Assembly (NCBI RefSeq): GCF_019232825.1
Contig: NZ_JAFAND010000113.1
Coordinates: forward strand, 1-37,156
Source: Paludibacterium sp.
Lineage (GTDB): Bacteria > Pseudomonadota > Gammaproteobacteria > Burkholderiales > Chromobacteriaceae
Direction: 5' to 3'
Length of the DNA: 37,156 nucleotides
Position 1 is the first letter of the stretch. Each line of letters opens with the position of its first letter. A program made the position numbers and the translations under genes. This document shows positions 16,493 through 25,372 of the stretch, one piece after another. The notes beneath the pieces were generated by a model. The model did no database searches. It was not told the origin of the DNA and saw only the letters and a program-made list of their open reading frames with translations.

Positions 16493-17443
16493 TTATTGAG
16501 CAGAAGGCTGGGCGGCGAGGAACACGTCAGTCCTGGTGGGAGATAGAGATTCTATAGAATCGATGCCGCTGCCATCGGAGAGTAGGAACCTATGGTTAGC
16601 AGGGTCGTATTTCAGCCGATAGTTTTGGATTTGCTTTCCTCGCTCGGTGATCAGCATGCTGTCCAACTTGACCGAAGGGAAGTGAGCAGAGCCTGCGTCG
16701 CCTGGTGTCTCTTCGAAAGAAAGCGTATTGATGATCTGGCGGCACGGCGTGGTCTGACCAGTTTTGCATTGTCGCTCATGTGGTGTCAGGTCGGCGATAT
16801 AGTGCAGAGTGGGCAGCAGCCGGTTGCTTGTTAAGGTGAAAGCCACCATGCCGGCATCGGTGCGCTGATAACCTTGTGGTGTACTGCTGGATTTACCGAA
16901 GCGGAACATGGCGATATCTCCTGCAAGCGAAAAGAAATCATAGTCGACTTTGCCGTTCGGTTGAGACACGACACCCAACAGGGGTTTGCTGGCCGCGACC
17001 ACGCGCTTGTGCTCCGTGTCATAGTGTAGTGGTTGTATCCCAAGGACTTGTACTGGGTGATCGCCTTGGGTTTCCATGCGGAACATGACTGCGCCTTTGA
17101 GATAGGTGCTATCCCATTCATCTTCAAATTGCTTGTAATCAAGAAAATGGATGCGTCCTTTCTGGCTGGGTGCTTCGACACCGAAGACATCACGGTCCGC
17201 TTGCCAAGTGGGTGTGCCCACATATAGCTTATCGCCCTGTTTTTCCACCCCCGCGATCAGCGATGGGAAGTCTGCCAATTCATACGCGAGGTCCACCGGG
17301 TCTTGCTTGTCTTTCTGCGGTGCATACTTGCCCGGTTGGTAGGATTGCCACCGCGCACCAGGGCCGACTATCCAGAAATAACCGATGCTACACAATAAGG
17401 CCATACCGATGATGGCCAAAATTCCTTTATTCCGTTTAGTCAT
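16493..17443 (-). CDS. Membrane-anchored protein of unknown function (module copy A)
   Basis: I do not recognise a family. The 316-residue product has a basic N-terminus, one hydrophobic helix (about 7-26) and then a soluble domain of about 285 residues, probably periplasmic. It has no lipobox. It aligns without gaps to the product at 18111-19073 over the first 240 residues, with about 145 identities by hand count. Strongest blocks are GYFW (21-24), PQKDKQDP (42-49), FRMETQGDHPVQ (121-132), YDTEHKRVVAAS (141-152), TPQGYQRTDAG (188-198) and LLPTLHY (209-215). C226 and C234 are kept in both as Cys-x7-Cys, a likely disulfide. The ATG at 17443 is chosen because it aligns with the paralogue; a longer in-frame start at 17530 is not shared. 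Convergent to peptide 1. A role as immunity or partner protein is inference. Confidence 0.75.
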   Translation of the reverse strand: MTKRNKGILAIIGMALLCSIGYFWIVGPGARWQSYQPGKYAPQKDKQDPVDLAYELADFPSLIAGVEKQGDKLYVGTPTWQADRDVFGVEAPSQKGRIHFLDYKQFEDEWDSTYLKGAVMFRMETQGDHPVQVLGIQPLHYDTEHKRVVAASKPLLGVVSQPNGKVDYDFFSLAGDIAMFRFGKSSSTPQGYQRTDAGMVAFTLTSNRLLPTLHYIADLTPHERQCKTGQTTPCRQIINTLSFEETPGDAGSAHFPSVKLDSMLITERGKQIQNYRLKYDPANHRFLLSDGSGIDSIESLSPTRTDVFLAAQPSAQ

Positions 17444-17846
17444 GTCTCTTGGGTCCGAAGAAATAACGACACGCACCAGGCAATAGGGCCCCTGGATCGC
17501 CCGGCGTGGCGCATTGTTGATTGCAAGCAAAATGGTTGCCGTACGGTAGAACGTGCGGAAAGGGGGTGTCAGGTTCCTACACAGTTTTACCGGGAGGAAG
17601 ACACGGCGTTGCGTCTTTTTGTTCCCATAGCCAATGAATACAATGAATTATTAATCATGGAGAATGATATTGATTTTTGTTGAAATATTTTAAAGTGAGT
17701 AAATATATTTGATTTGTTTTGCGTCATTAATAAGTTAATGGTGTTATATTTTTTTTATTGAACTTAATCAATTTTATAAATACCAAAATGTGGTGCGTTC
17801 AACATCTTTGAGCGGATTGCTAATTTATATCATTGAGGAATTAAAT
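17444..17846. other. Divergent intergenic region before peptide 2
   Basis: About 400 bases with no gene. The left part (17444-17626) is upstream of module gene A and ends in GTCTTTTTGTTCCC (17613-17626), a 14-mer found again upstream of gene B (19134-19147). The right part (about 17630-17790) is extremely AT-rich and carries a candidate promoter and TTGAACTTAAT (17758-17768), shared with the peptide 1 upstream region. Confidence 0.5.
17680..17709 (+). promoter_or_regulatory. Candidate promoter for peptide 2
   Basis: TTGAAA (17680-17685), 18-base spacer, TATATT (17704-17709). This implies a leader of about 130 bases before the ATG at 17847. The surrounding AT-richness makes chance matches easy. 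Confidence 0.35.
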
Positions 17847-18029
17847 ATGAAGAAAGTGACGTGCAGCCAAATGCGAACCGTTTCTGATGCGGATTTGAAG
17901 CATATCTATGGCGGCGGGGCTGCCGCTGGCGGTCAAGCCGATAAAGTGAAAAATGTGCCGCAAACCCGACCAAGCGGTAAGGGAGGATGCGTTGCAGGAG
18001 CGCGGCAAACCCAAAATGCGCCAACCTAA
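17847..18029 (+). CDS. Double-glycine leader peptide 2 (paralogue of peptide 1)
   Basis: A 60-residue peptide. The leader carries TCSQMR and ends DLKHIYGG, again with Leu at -7 and Ile at -4, so cleavage after G23 would give a 37-residue core with a single cysteine (C48). Core positions shared with peptide 1 without gaps: ADKVKN (31-36), SG (43-44), G47-C48, A50. The rest of the core has diverged and the C-terminus is nine residues shorter. The ATG at 17847 has GAGGA 8 bases upstream; an in-frame start at 17790 lacks a ribosome site and would bury the leader. It is followed by a hairpin and then a convergent paralogue of the membrane-anchored gene, repeating the arrangement around peptide 1. 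Confidence 0.75.
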   Translation: MKKVTCSQMRTVSDADLKHIYGGGAAAGGQADKVKNVPQTRPSGKGGCVAGARQTQNAPT

Positions 18030-18065
18030 CGTTGATTCCTAGTCCTCCAATAGTCGTGTCATACA

Positions 18066-18094
18066 AACGCCTGCGTATAGATTACGCAGGCGTT
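18066..18094. terminator. Hairpin between peptide 2 and its convergent gene
   Basis: Perfect 12-bp stem AACGCCTGCGTA/TACGCAGGCGTT (18066-18077 and 18083-18094), 5-base loop. There is no strong T run on either side, so it would be a weak bidirectional terminator or an mRNA end stabiliser. Its GCCTG core resembles the hairpin after peptide 1. Confidence 0.5.
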
Positions 18095-18110
18095 GTCTGG
18101 TTTGGGCGCG

Positions 18111-19073
18111 TCACGACTTTGGTCTTCTTTCCGTTTGGGGCGGCAGCGTGGCGAGAAACGCGTCGGTTTTGGCCGGCGATAGCGCTTCGATGGGATCGAT
18201 GCCGCGGTCGCCAAACAGCAGGTAAGTATGGCGGGGATGGTCGTATCTCAAGCGGTAGCTGCGAGTTTGCTTGGTTTGCTGGCTGATCAGCGTGCTATTC
18301 AATATCACCACGGGTAAGCCGGCGCTGGCGGCGTCGGCCTCCGCGGAAGCGATGGCGGTGACGATCTTTCGGCAGGGCGTGGCCTGGCCGACTTCGCACT
18401 GGCCGCCAGGCGGGGTGAGGGCGGCGGTATAGTGCAAGGCGGGCAGCAGCCGATGGTTGGTTAAGGTTAACACCATTAAACCGGCATCCGTGCGTTGATA
18501 GCCCTGTGGCGTGGTGCCGGATTTGCCAAAACCGAATGTGGCGATCGGGCCGGTGAGCCCGCGGTCCTCGTAGTCAATGGTGCCGTCTGGTTGTGACACG
18601 ACGGCGAGCAGGGGGTTACTTGCCGCGACCACGCGTTTGCGCTCGGTATCATAGCGCACTGGCTGTACCCCCAATATTTGCACGGGGTGATCGCCCAAGG
18701 TGTCCATGCGGAACACCACGGCGCCCTTGTTGAACGTGCCGTCATGATCGTCTTCATAGCGGATGTAATCGAGGAGACGGTAGCGTCCTTGCACCTGAGG
18801 TGCCTCGATGCCCAGCACGTCATGGGGTGTTTGCCAGTCGGGGCGGCCACCATACTGGCCATCCTTCTGTTTTTCCACCCCAACGATCAGCGCGAGCTCA
18901 TCTGCCGCTTGATAAGCGAGATACGACGGATCCTGTTTGTCTTTCTGCGGCATGTATTGAATCGGTTGATAGGGGCGCCATTGCGCTCCCGGGCCAGCGA
19001 GCCAGAAATAACCGACGCCGCTCAGTGTGGCCACGCCGATGGCGCGCCAAAACCATTTATGCCGTTTTTCCAT
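18111..19073 (-). CDS. Membrane-anchored protein of unknown function (module copy B)
   Basis: A 320-residue paralogue of the product at 16493-17443: basic start, one hydrophobic helix (about 8-27), then a likely periplasmic domain. Shared blocks lie at identical residue numbers, including GYFW (21-24), PQKDKQDP (42-49), YDTERKRVVAAS (141-152), TPQGYQRTDAG (188-198) and Cys226-x7-Cys234. Similarity drops after residue 240, apart from a YRL(K/R)YD segment and a GID-x-IE-x-LSP-x-(R/K)TD-x-FLA motif near the C-terminus. The ATG at 19073 was chosen by alignment with copy A; longer frames reach 19166. It is more GC-rich than copy A, so the two copies differ in composition as well as sequence. Convergent to peptide 2. 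Confidence 0.75.
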   Translation of the reverse strand: MEKRHKWFWRAIGVATLSGVGYFWLAGPGAQWRPYQPIQYMPQKDKQDPSYLAYQAADELALIVGVEKQKDGQYGGRPDWQTPHDVLGIEAPQVQGRYRLLDYIRYEDDHDGTFNKGAVVFRMDTLGDHPVQILGVQPVRYDTERKRVVAASNPLLAVVSQPDGTIDYEDRGLTGPIATFGFGKSGTTPQGYQRTDAGLMVLTLTNHRLLPALHYTAALTPPGGQCEVGQATPCRKIVTAIASAEADAASAGLPVVILNSTLISQQTKQTRSYRLRYDHPRHTYLLFGDRGIDPIEALSPAKTDAFLATLPPQTERRPKS

Positions 19074-19211
19074 GCGATGTTTGTCCCCAAGAGTGCCAAG
19101 GCGGCTCGTTGCCGGGGGAGACTGCGCGGCAAGTCTTTTTGTTCCCCTTGCCATGAGGCATGGCAAGGGCAGTTTTCCCTTTGTCGGGGCGGAATTTATC
19201 TGAATGACGCG

Positions 19212-19241
19212 TTGCCGGGGGTGTCGGGACGGGCTTACAAT
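19212..19241 (+). promoter_or_regulatory. Candidate promoter for argS
   Basis: TTGCCG (19212-19217), 18-base spacer, TACAAT (19236-19241). Just downstream, ATTTTCG/CGAAAAT (19251-19257 and 19266-19272) can form a small hairpin in the leader. Confidence 0.5.
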
Positions 19242-19287
19242 CGAGACAGTATTTTCGTTCGCAAGCGAAAATCATTTTTGGCATTGA

Positions 19288-21021
<1,734 letters not shown>

Positions 21022-21041
21022 GCGTTCGCCAAACGGCAGCG

Positions 21042-21076
21042 AAAAACCCCTAGGGATTCCCTAGGGGTTTTTCTTT
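21042..21076. terminator. Terminator after argS (bidirectional)
   Basis: A 15-base perfect inverted repeat, A5-CCCC-TAGGGA with its complement (21042-21056 and 21058-21072), then CTTTTC. T runs exist on both strands, so it can also end the toxin-antitoxin transcript from the right. Confidence 0.9.
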
Positions 21077-21130
21077 TCATGCCCAAGCCGGTCGGCACGA
21101 TCCATTTGGGCGCAGCGCCAAGGTGGTCGA

Positions 21131-21457
21131 TCAAGCTTGTAATAGCCTCCTGATGAGCAGCGCTTTCAAGTCTTTTCTGCTGTCACAGGCGAGATGGACA
21201 TAAGCCGTATCCCCTCGAATTTCATAGATGATGCGATTCATGCCGCTGATGACTTGGCGATACTGCGAGAGGTTTAGACTCACCAATTCTGCGGGGATAT
21301 GTCCCCTCTCTGGGAAGGACTGAATGATGGCAACAGATGCCTTTATTTTGCCGTAGGTGGATTGCCATATTTCCGGTCCAAAGTTTTGCAGAATATAGCG
21401 CTTCAATGCTTTGAGATCTATTTCCGCCGACTGAAGGAAGACCGCTTTAACGGTCAT
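21131..21457 (-). CDS. ParE/RelE-type toxin
   Basis: Toxin half of a type II toxin-antitoxin pair, 108 residues, the usual size. Features of the ParE/RelE fold are visible: an N-terminal strand followed by a helix with AEIDLKALKRYIL, a PERGHIP turn, then YRQVISGMNRIIYEIRGD, typical of the central sheet. The family includes gyrase poisons (ParE) and ribosome-dependent mRNA nucleases (RelE); sequence inspection alone does not decide between them. The ATG overlaps the antitoxin stop by four bases, so the pair is translationally coupled. Confidence 0.85.
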   Translation of the reverse strand: MTVKAVFLQSAEIDLKALKRYILQNFGPEIWQSTYGKIKASVAIIQSFPERGHIPAELVSLNLSQYRQVISGMNRIIYEIRGDTAYVHLACDSRKDLKALLIRRLLQA

Positions 21458-21726
21458 GACTGATCTTCCTTGTCCAACTCGGCAAAGACATCCTCTGCGG
21501 CGCGGAACTGGCCTTGCATGATCTCATGATTGCCGAAAGCGAGGATTTTCAGCAGCGCGAGCGTCTCCTCTTGTTCCTCGTAAGAGTGTACGTCCATGAC
21601 GACCAGCTTGGCCTCGCCGTTCTGAGTGATCAGCATCGGCTCGCGGCTCTCCGAGATCTCTTTAACGATCTCGGCGGCATGACTCTTCAGATAACTGATG
21701 GGTTTGACTTGCGTTGAGAGCTTCAT
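21454..21726 (-). CDS. Phd/YefM-family antitoxin
   Basis: Antitoxin half of the pair, 90 residues. The N-terminal part (VKPISYLKSHAAEIVKEI, then REPMLITQNGEAKLVVMD) is the Phd/YefM DNA-binding fold, which normally represses its own promoter. The acidic C-terminus (about 60-90, FAELDKED) would wrap and neutralise the toxin. It is the first gene of the minus-strand operon; a TATAAT box lies just upstream. Confidence 0.88.
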   Translation of the reverse strand: MKLSTQVKPISYLKSHAAEIVKEISESREPMLITQNGEAKLVVMDVHSYEEQEETLALLKILAFGNHEIMQGQFRAAEDVFAELDKEDQS

Positions 21727-21754
21727 GTTGGTCTCGGCGGTGTAAATTTCATTG

Positions 21755-21773
21755 GACTGATTATAGACTGAAT
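21755..21773 (-). promoter_or_regulatory. Promoter/operator of the toxin-antitoxin operon
   Basis: On the minus strand a perfect TATAAT (21765 to 21760) lies 33 bases before the antitoxin ATG, without a good -35. It is flanked by direct repeats GACTGATT (21755-21762) and GACTGAAT (21766-21773), one helical turn apart, likely antitoxin binding sites. Confidence 0.5.
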
Positions 21774-21863
21774 TTGGTCTTTTACGAGGGGTGAGGGTCG
21801 TTCGTCAAGATTGCGCGCCATCCCAGCGGTAGCATCGCCGGTTTTATTTCTCGCAATGTCCTC

Positions 21864-22334
21864 ATGGCCTCTCCGCGCGCGCATCGCGCCACGGGCTGGG
21901 CGGCGGGGGTGATGGCCGCCGCCATCGTCGCCCGGTCCGGTCACGCCGGCCCTTTCTACCTATGGAGCCTCGTTGCTTGCCTGGCGGGCGCGGCGGGCGG
22001 CACGGCGCCGGATTGGCTCGAACTTGCCTGGTGGTCGCGCCGGCGGCGGCGCTGGATCGCGCATCGCAGCCTGACGCATTGGGGCATCGGCTGGATCGGC
22101 TTGTTGGCGTACGGTTATCTGACGCTGAGCACGCATCCCTGGGCGGCGGCGGTGCTGGGTTTTGCCGGCGGCGGCGTCATGCATCTGCTGGCCGATTGGC
22201 CCAATCCCCTGGGTGTGCCGTGGATCGCGCGGCGGCATTCGCTGGGCTGGTGGAACAGTGGCCGCTGCGATGGCTTGGTGGTTGGTTTGGCGTGGCTGGC
22301 GGCATTGGCGACGGTCGCGCAGGGGTGGGCGTAG
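21864..22334 (+). CDS. YdjM-like inner-membrane metal-dependent hydrolase family protein
   Basis: A 156-residue membrane protein resembling the YdjM/DUF457 family (predicted membrane-bound metal-dependent hydrolases; biochemical role unknown). The HRSLTHW motif and the following GGGVMHLLADWPNPLG, with conserved His and Asp, are the probable metal site. Hydrophobic helices lie at about 12-25, 30-45, 75-90, 95-112 and 138-153. The ribosome site is poor, so the exact start is less sure than the family. It stands alone, divergent from the toxin-antitoxin pair. Confidence 0.75.
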   Translation: MASPRAHRATGWAAGVMAAAIVARSGHAGPFYLWSLVACLAGAAGGTAPDWLELAWWSRRRRRWIAHRSLTHWGIGWIGLLAYGYLTLSTHPWAAAVLGFAGGGVMHLLADWPNPLGVPWIARRHSLGWWNSGRCDGLVVGLAWLAALATVAQGWA

Positions 22335-22423
22335 CGGGCGTCGGCGTACGTAGCCCAATTTCAGACTTTCCTGACGGTTCCGCTATCTTGTTCTTTTAGC
22401 CTTGGCTGGCGTAAGGTGGGGGC

Positions 22424-22474
22424 TTGCGGCGTCAAGCCGCAAAGGGCGCGGCCCCGGGGTCTTGACCACCCCGG
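22424..22474 (+). promoter_or_regulatory. Tandem hairpins before the 85-residue gene
   Basis: Two adjacent stem-loops: TTGCGGC/GCCGCAA (22424-22430 and 22436-22442) and CCGGGGT/ACCCCGG (22454-22460 and 22468-22474). Neither has a T run. They end about 50 bases before the start codon and may be an mRNA leader structure or the 3' end of the previous transcript. Confidence 0.4.
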
Positions 22475-22525
22475 AGCCGCTAACCACAGCAACTCCTAAC
22501 TCCCTTAACACAAGGAGAAGTTGAT

Positions 22526-22783
22526 ATGGCTACTTGCCATCGTACTGCAACCCCCACCGCCGTTTCAAACCGCGATCTCCTGCAACTGCCGCTGTTCTCT
22601 CTGATTTCGGAATTGTGCGCGCCGCGCGCGGGCCAAGCCGATCCCGGCGTGTGCCGGCTGATCATCGATAGCCGTCTGCCGTGGTCGTCGCTGCGTGTCG
22701 ATTCGGAGCATTCATGGATGTATTTGCCGCAGCCGGTGCGAACCCGGCGCGTGGCGGGATGCGTGATTTTAACCGCCGAATAA
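22526..22783 (+). CDS. Small protein of unknown function
   Basis: An 85-residue product I do not recognise. It is supported by a strong AAGGAG ribosome site 9 bases before the ATG and by isolation between hairpins. There is no signal peptide; a moderately hydrophobic stretch (LLQLPLFSLISEL, about 18-30) is too short for a clear membrane helix. It has four cysteines (C4, C31, C43, C79), not spaced like a zinc finger. Codon use is like that of the surrounding chromosome, so no sign of recent transfer. Orphan gene or rapidly evolving regulator are both possible. Confidence 0.55.
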   Translation: MATCHRTATPTAVSNRDLLQLPLFSLISELCAPRAGQADPGVCRLIIDSRLPWSSLRVDSEHSWMYLPQPVRTRRVAGCVILTAE

Positions 22784-22842
22784 GGCGCTAACGGAGGCGG
22801 GGCCCGTGGTGGCCCCGGTCCAGGTCAAGTCTTTCCCTTCCT

Positions 22843-24000
22843 CTAACGCGTCGGCCAATGCCAGGCGGGGCGCGTCAACGGTTCTTGGCCAAGCACCTGC
22901 GTTTGGCCGAGTGTCTTTTCCAGCGCCAGGCTATGCGCGCCGGCCTGTTCCAGGGCCGACACCAGCCGCACGGCATGGCTGACCACGATCACCTGGGCGC
23001 GGCCTGAGGCGGCCGTGATCAATCTCGCCAACGCCGGAAACAAATCCGGATGCAGACTGGCTTCCGGCTCGTTGAGCACCAGCAGTTCCGGCGGCCGGGG
23101 GCTGAGCAGCGCGGCGATCAATAGCAGGTAGCGCAGCGTGCCATCCGATAATTCGCTTGCCGCCAAAGGGCGCAGCAGGCCGTGTTGCCGCATCAGCAGG
23201 CTGAACCGGCCGTTTTGCGCATCGATGTCCACCACCGCGCCGGGAAAGGCGTCGTCGACTGCCCGCTGCAATGCCGCCGCATCGCCGATCTCCAAGATGG
23301 TTTGCCAGGCGGCGGCCAGGTCGCCGCCGTCGTTGGCCAGGGCTGGGGTATGGGTGCCGACCTGCGGCTGTCTGGCCGGCGCCAGCGCGTCAGTGCGCAG
23401 ATGGTCGTAAAACCGCCAACCGCGCATCCGTTCGCGCAGCTGCAGCAGTTCAGGCGCCGCGATGGGGTCGGCGCAGTGGTTGAACACGCTGTCGTAGGGG
23501 GCGAGGTGTTGCGTCAGCGTGCGCCAGGCGCGCCCGCTGCGGCTGCGCGCCAACGCATTGCGCCGGTCGATCAACAGTGTGGCGTCGCGCAATGTGCCGC
23601 CGGCCCAGATGCATTCGCGCTTGATGTGGGGGTCGAGCGTGAAGCGAGTCGGACTCGGCGTCGGCGCGCCCAGGTCGATCGCATAGCCGAAATCGTCGCT
23701 GGCGAAACCGAGCTTGAGCGAACGCGGGCCGTGGCTTTGGCTTCCCTGGATTGGCGCCTCGCCGCGGCGCATCGCGGGCGAAAGCTTGTCCGGCCCGGCC
23801 CACAGGGCGGCGCCGAAGCCGCCTTCGCGCGCCAGCGCCGGCACCAGGCCGCCCTGGGCCGCCTCGGCGATCAGGCGCAGCGCGCGATAGGCATTGGATT
23901 TGCCGCTGCCGTTGGCACCGCTGATCACGTTGAGGGTGTCGAGCGGCAGGCAGAGGTCATGGAGCGAACGGTAATGGGAAACGGCGAGGGTGGTCAGCAT
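22843..24000 (-). CDS. Predicted AAA/ABC-like ATPase (COG4637 type)
   Basis: Cytoplasmic ATPase of 385 residues related to the RecF/SMC head domain. Walker A is GANGSGKS (28-35), an ABC-like signature is LSDGTLRYLLL (284-294), the Walker B region is LLVLNEPEASLHPD (306-319) and a switch His follows in VVVSHAVRL (about 338-346). The aspartate usual in Walker B is Asn here (LNEPE), which I recall as common in this family. There is no coiled-coil arm or partner nuclease gene adjacent. Function unknown; phage defence relatives exist among AAA ATPases, but nothing local supports that role. Confidence 0.8.
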   Translation of the reverse strand: MLTTLAVSHYRSLHDLCLPLDTLNVISGANGSGKSNAYRALRLIAEAAQGGLVPALAREGGFGAALWAGPDKLSPAMRRGEAPIQGSQSHGPRSLKLGFASDDFGYAIDLGAPTPSPTRFTLDPHIKRECIWAGGTLRDATLLIDRRNALARSRSGRAWRTLTQHLAPYDSVFNHCADPIAAPELLQLRERMRGWRFYDHLRTDALAPARQPQVGTHTPALANDGGDLAAAWQTILEIGDAAALQRAVDDAFPGAVVDIDAQNGRFSLLMRQHGLLRPLAASELSDGTLRYLLLIAALLSPRPPELLVLNEPEASLHPDLFPALARLITAASGRAQVIVVSHAVRLVSALEQAGAHSLALEKTLGQTQVLGQEPLTRPAWHWPTR

Positions 24001-24072
24001 GGTGGTGTCGAGGGGCTGGCGGGGCGATCACGGTAACATCGGCGCCCGTTTGGTTCCTGATCAAGTGAAACA

Positions 24073-24108
24073 CCCCGGAAACCGGTCTTCGCGCGGCGGT
24101 TTCCGGGG
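24073..24108 (-). terminator. Terminator after phaA
   Basis: Perfect 12-bp stem CCCCGGAAACCG/CGGTTTCCGGGG (24073-24084 and 24097-24108). Read on the minus strand it is followed by TGTTTCACTT, 19 bases past the phaA stop. Confidence 0.7.
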
Positions 24109-24126
24109 CGTGAGGGACGGCGGGGC

Positions 24127-25305
24127 TTAGCGTTCCAGCGCCAGCGATACGCCCATGCCGCCGCCGATGCACAGCGTGGCCAGGCCGCGCTTGGCGTCGC
24201 GGCGCTGCATTTCGTGCAGCAGCGTCACCAGGATGCGGCAGCCGGAGGCGCCGATCGGGTGGCCGAGCGCGATGGCGCCGCCATTGACGTTGAGCTTGCC
24301 GTTGTCCCACTTCAGTTCGCGGCCGACGCCGATCGCTTGCGCGGCGAAGGCTTCGTTGCCCTCGATCAGGTCGATGTCGTCCACGGTCCAGCCGGCGCGG
24401 GCCAGCACGCGTTGCGTGGCCGGTACCGGGCCCATGCCCATGATCGACGGCTCGACGCCGGCCGAGGCGTACGCTTTGATGCGCGCCAGCGGCTTGAGGC
24501 CGAGCTGGTCGGCGCGCGCGGCGCTCATCATGATCACCGCGGCGGCGCCATCGTTGATGCCGGAGGCGTTGCCGGCGGTGACGGTGCCGTCCTTCTTGAA
24601 CGCCGGGCGCAGCTTGGCCAGGCCTTCCAGCGTGGCGCCGTGCTTGATGAACTCGTCCTGGTCGAACGCCACGGGATCGCCCTTGCGCTGCGGCACCATG
24701 ACCGGAATGATCTCATCGGCGAAGCGGCCGGCTTTTTGCGCCGCCTCGGCCTTATTTTGCGACGCCACGGAGAACGCATCCTGTTCTTCGCGGCTGATGC
24801 CGTATTTTTCGGCGATGTTTTCCGCGGTAATGCCCATCGGATACTGGTTGTAGACGTCGGTCAGGCCGTCGTACATCATGCTGTCGACCAAGGTGGCCGG
24901 CCCCATGCGGAAGCCGTCGCGCGAGCCCGGCAGCAGGTGCGGCGCCAGGCTCATGTTTTCCTGGCCGCCGGCAATGACGATGTCGGCGTCGCCGCAGGCG
25001 ATCGCCTGCGCGGCAAGATGCGTGGTCTTCAGGCCCGAGCCGCACACCTGGTTGATGGTCATCGCCGGCACCTCGACCGGAATGCCGGCCTTGATCAGCG
25101 CTTGGCGCGCCGGGTTTTGGCCGCTGCCGGCGGTCAGCACCTGGCCGAGAATCACTTCCGACACTTGATCGGGACGAATGCCGGTTTGCGCCAGCAGGGC
25201 CTTGATCACGGTGGCGCCGAGTTCGGGCGCCGGAACCTTGGCCAGCGCGCCGCCGAAGTTGCCCAGGGCGGTGCGGCCGGCTGCAACGATCACGACTTCT
25301 TGCAT
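24127..25305 (-). CDS. phaA: Acetyl-CoA acetyltransferase (beta-ketothiolase)
   Basis: Condenses two acetyl-CoA to acetoacetyl-CoA, the first step of polyhydroxybutyrate synthesis, and can also run in the degradative direction. The product is 392 residues, standard for the family. The catalytic trio is intact: C88 in NQVCGSG, H349 in GHPIGASG and C379 in [16 protein letters not shown] lies just upstream of the ATG. The PHA synthase gene ends 67 bases before it on the same strand and no terminator separates them, so phaC-phaA form an operon; no acetoacetyl-CoA reductase gene (phaB) follows. The symbol phaA rests on this linkage; the sequence alone would also fit atoB. Confidence 0.92.
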   Translation of the reverse strand: MQEVVIVAAGRTALGNFGGALAKVPAPELGATVIKALLAQTGIRPDQVSEVILGQVLTAGSGQNPARQALIKAGIPVEVPAMTINQVCGSGLKTTHLAAQAIACGDADIVIAGGQENMSLAPHLLPGSRDGFRMGPATLVDSMMYDGLTDVYNQYPMGITAENIAEKYGISREEQDAFSVASQNKAEAAQKAGRFADEIIPVMVPQRKGDPVAFDQDEFIKHGATLEGLAKLRPAFKKDGTVTAGNASGINDGAAAVIMMSAARADQLGLKPLARIKAYASAGVEPSIMGMGPVPATQRVLARAGWTVDDIDLIEGNEAFAAQAIGVGRELKWDNGKLNVNGGAIALGHPIGASGCRILVTLLHEMQRRDAKRGLATLCIGGGMGVSLALER

Positions 25306-25372
25306 TTGCTTCTCCTGATAAAGAGGACAGTCTCTGTGTTATGAGCGCGCATGACGGCCGCGCGCCTTATAT

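Noticed and set aside
17370-17443. Lipobox in module protein A (LLC in the first helix)
   Set aside because: The residue before Cys is Leu rather than a small residue, and the paralogue has no Cys there; a plain membrane anchor is more likely.
22843-24000. ATPase as part of an anti-phage system
   Set aside because: No nuclease, reverse transcriptase, protease or other partner gene adjoins it, and the family occurs widely as a lone gene.
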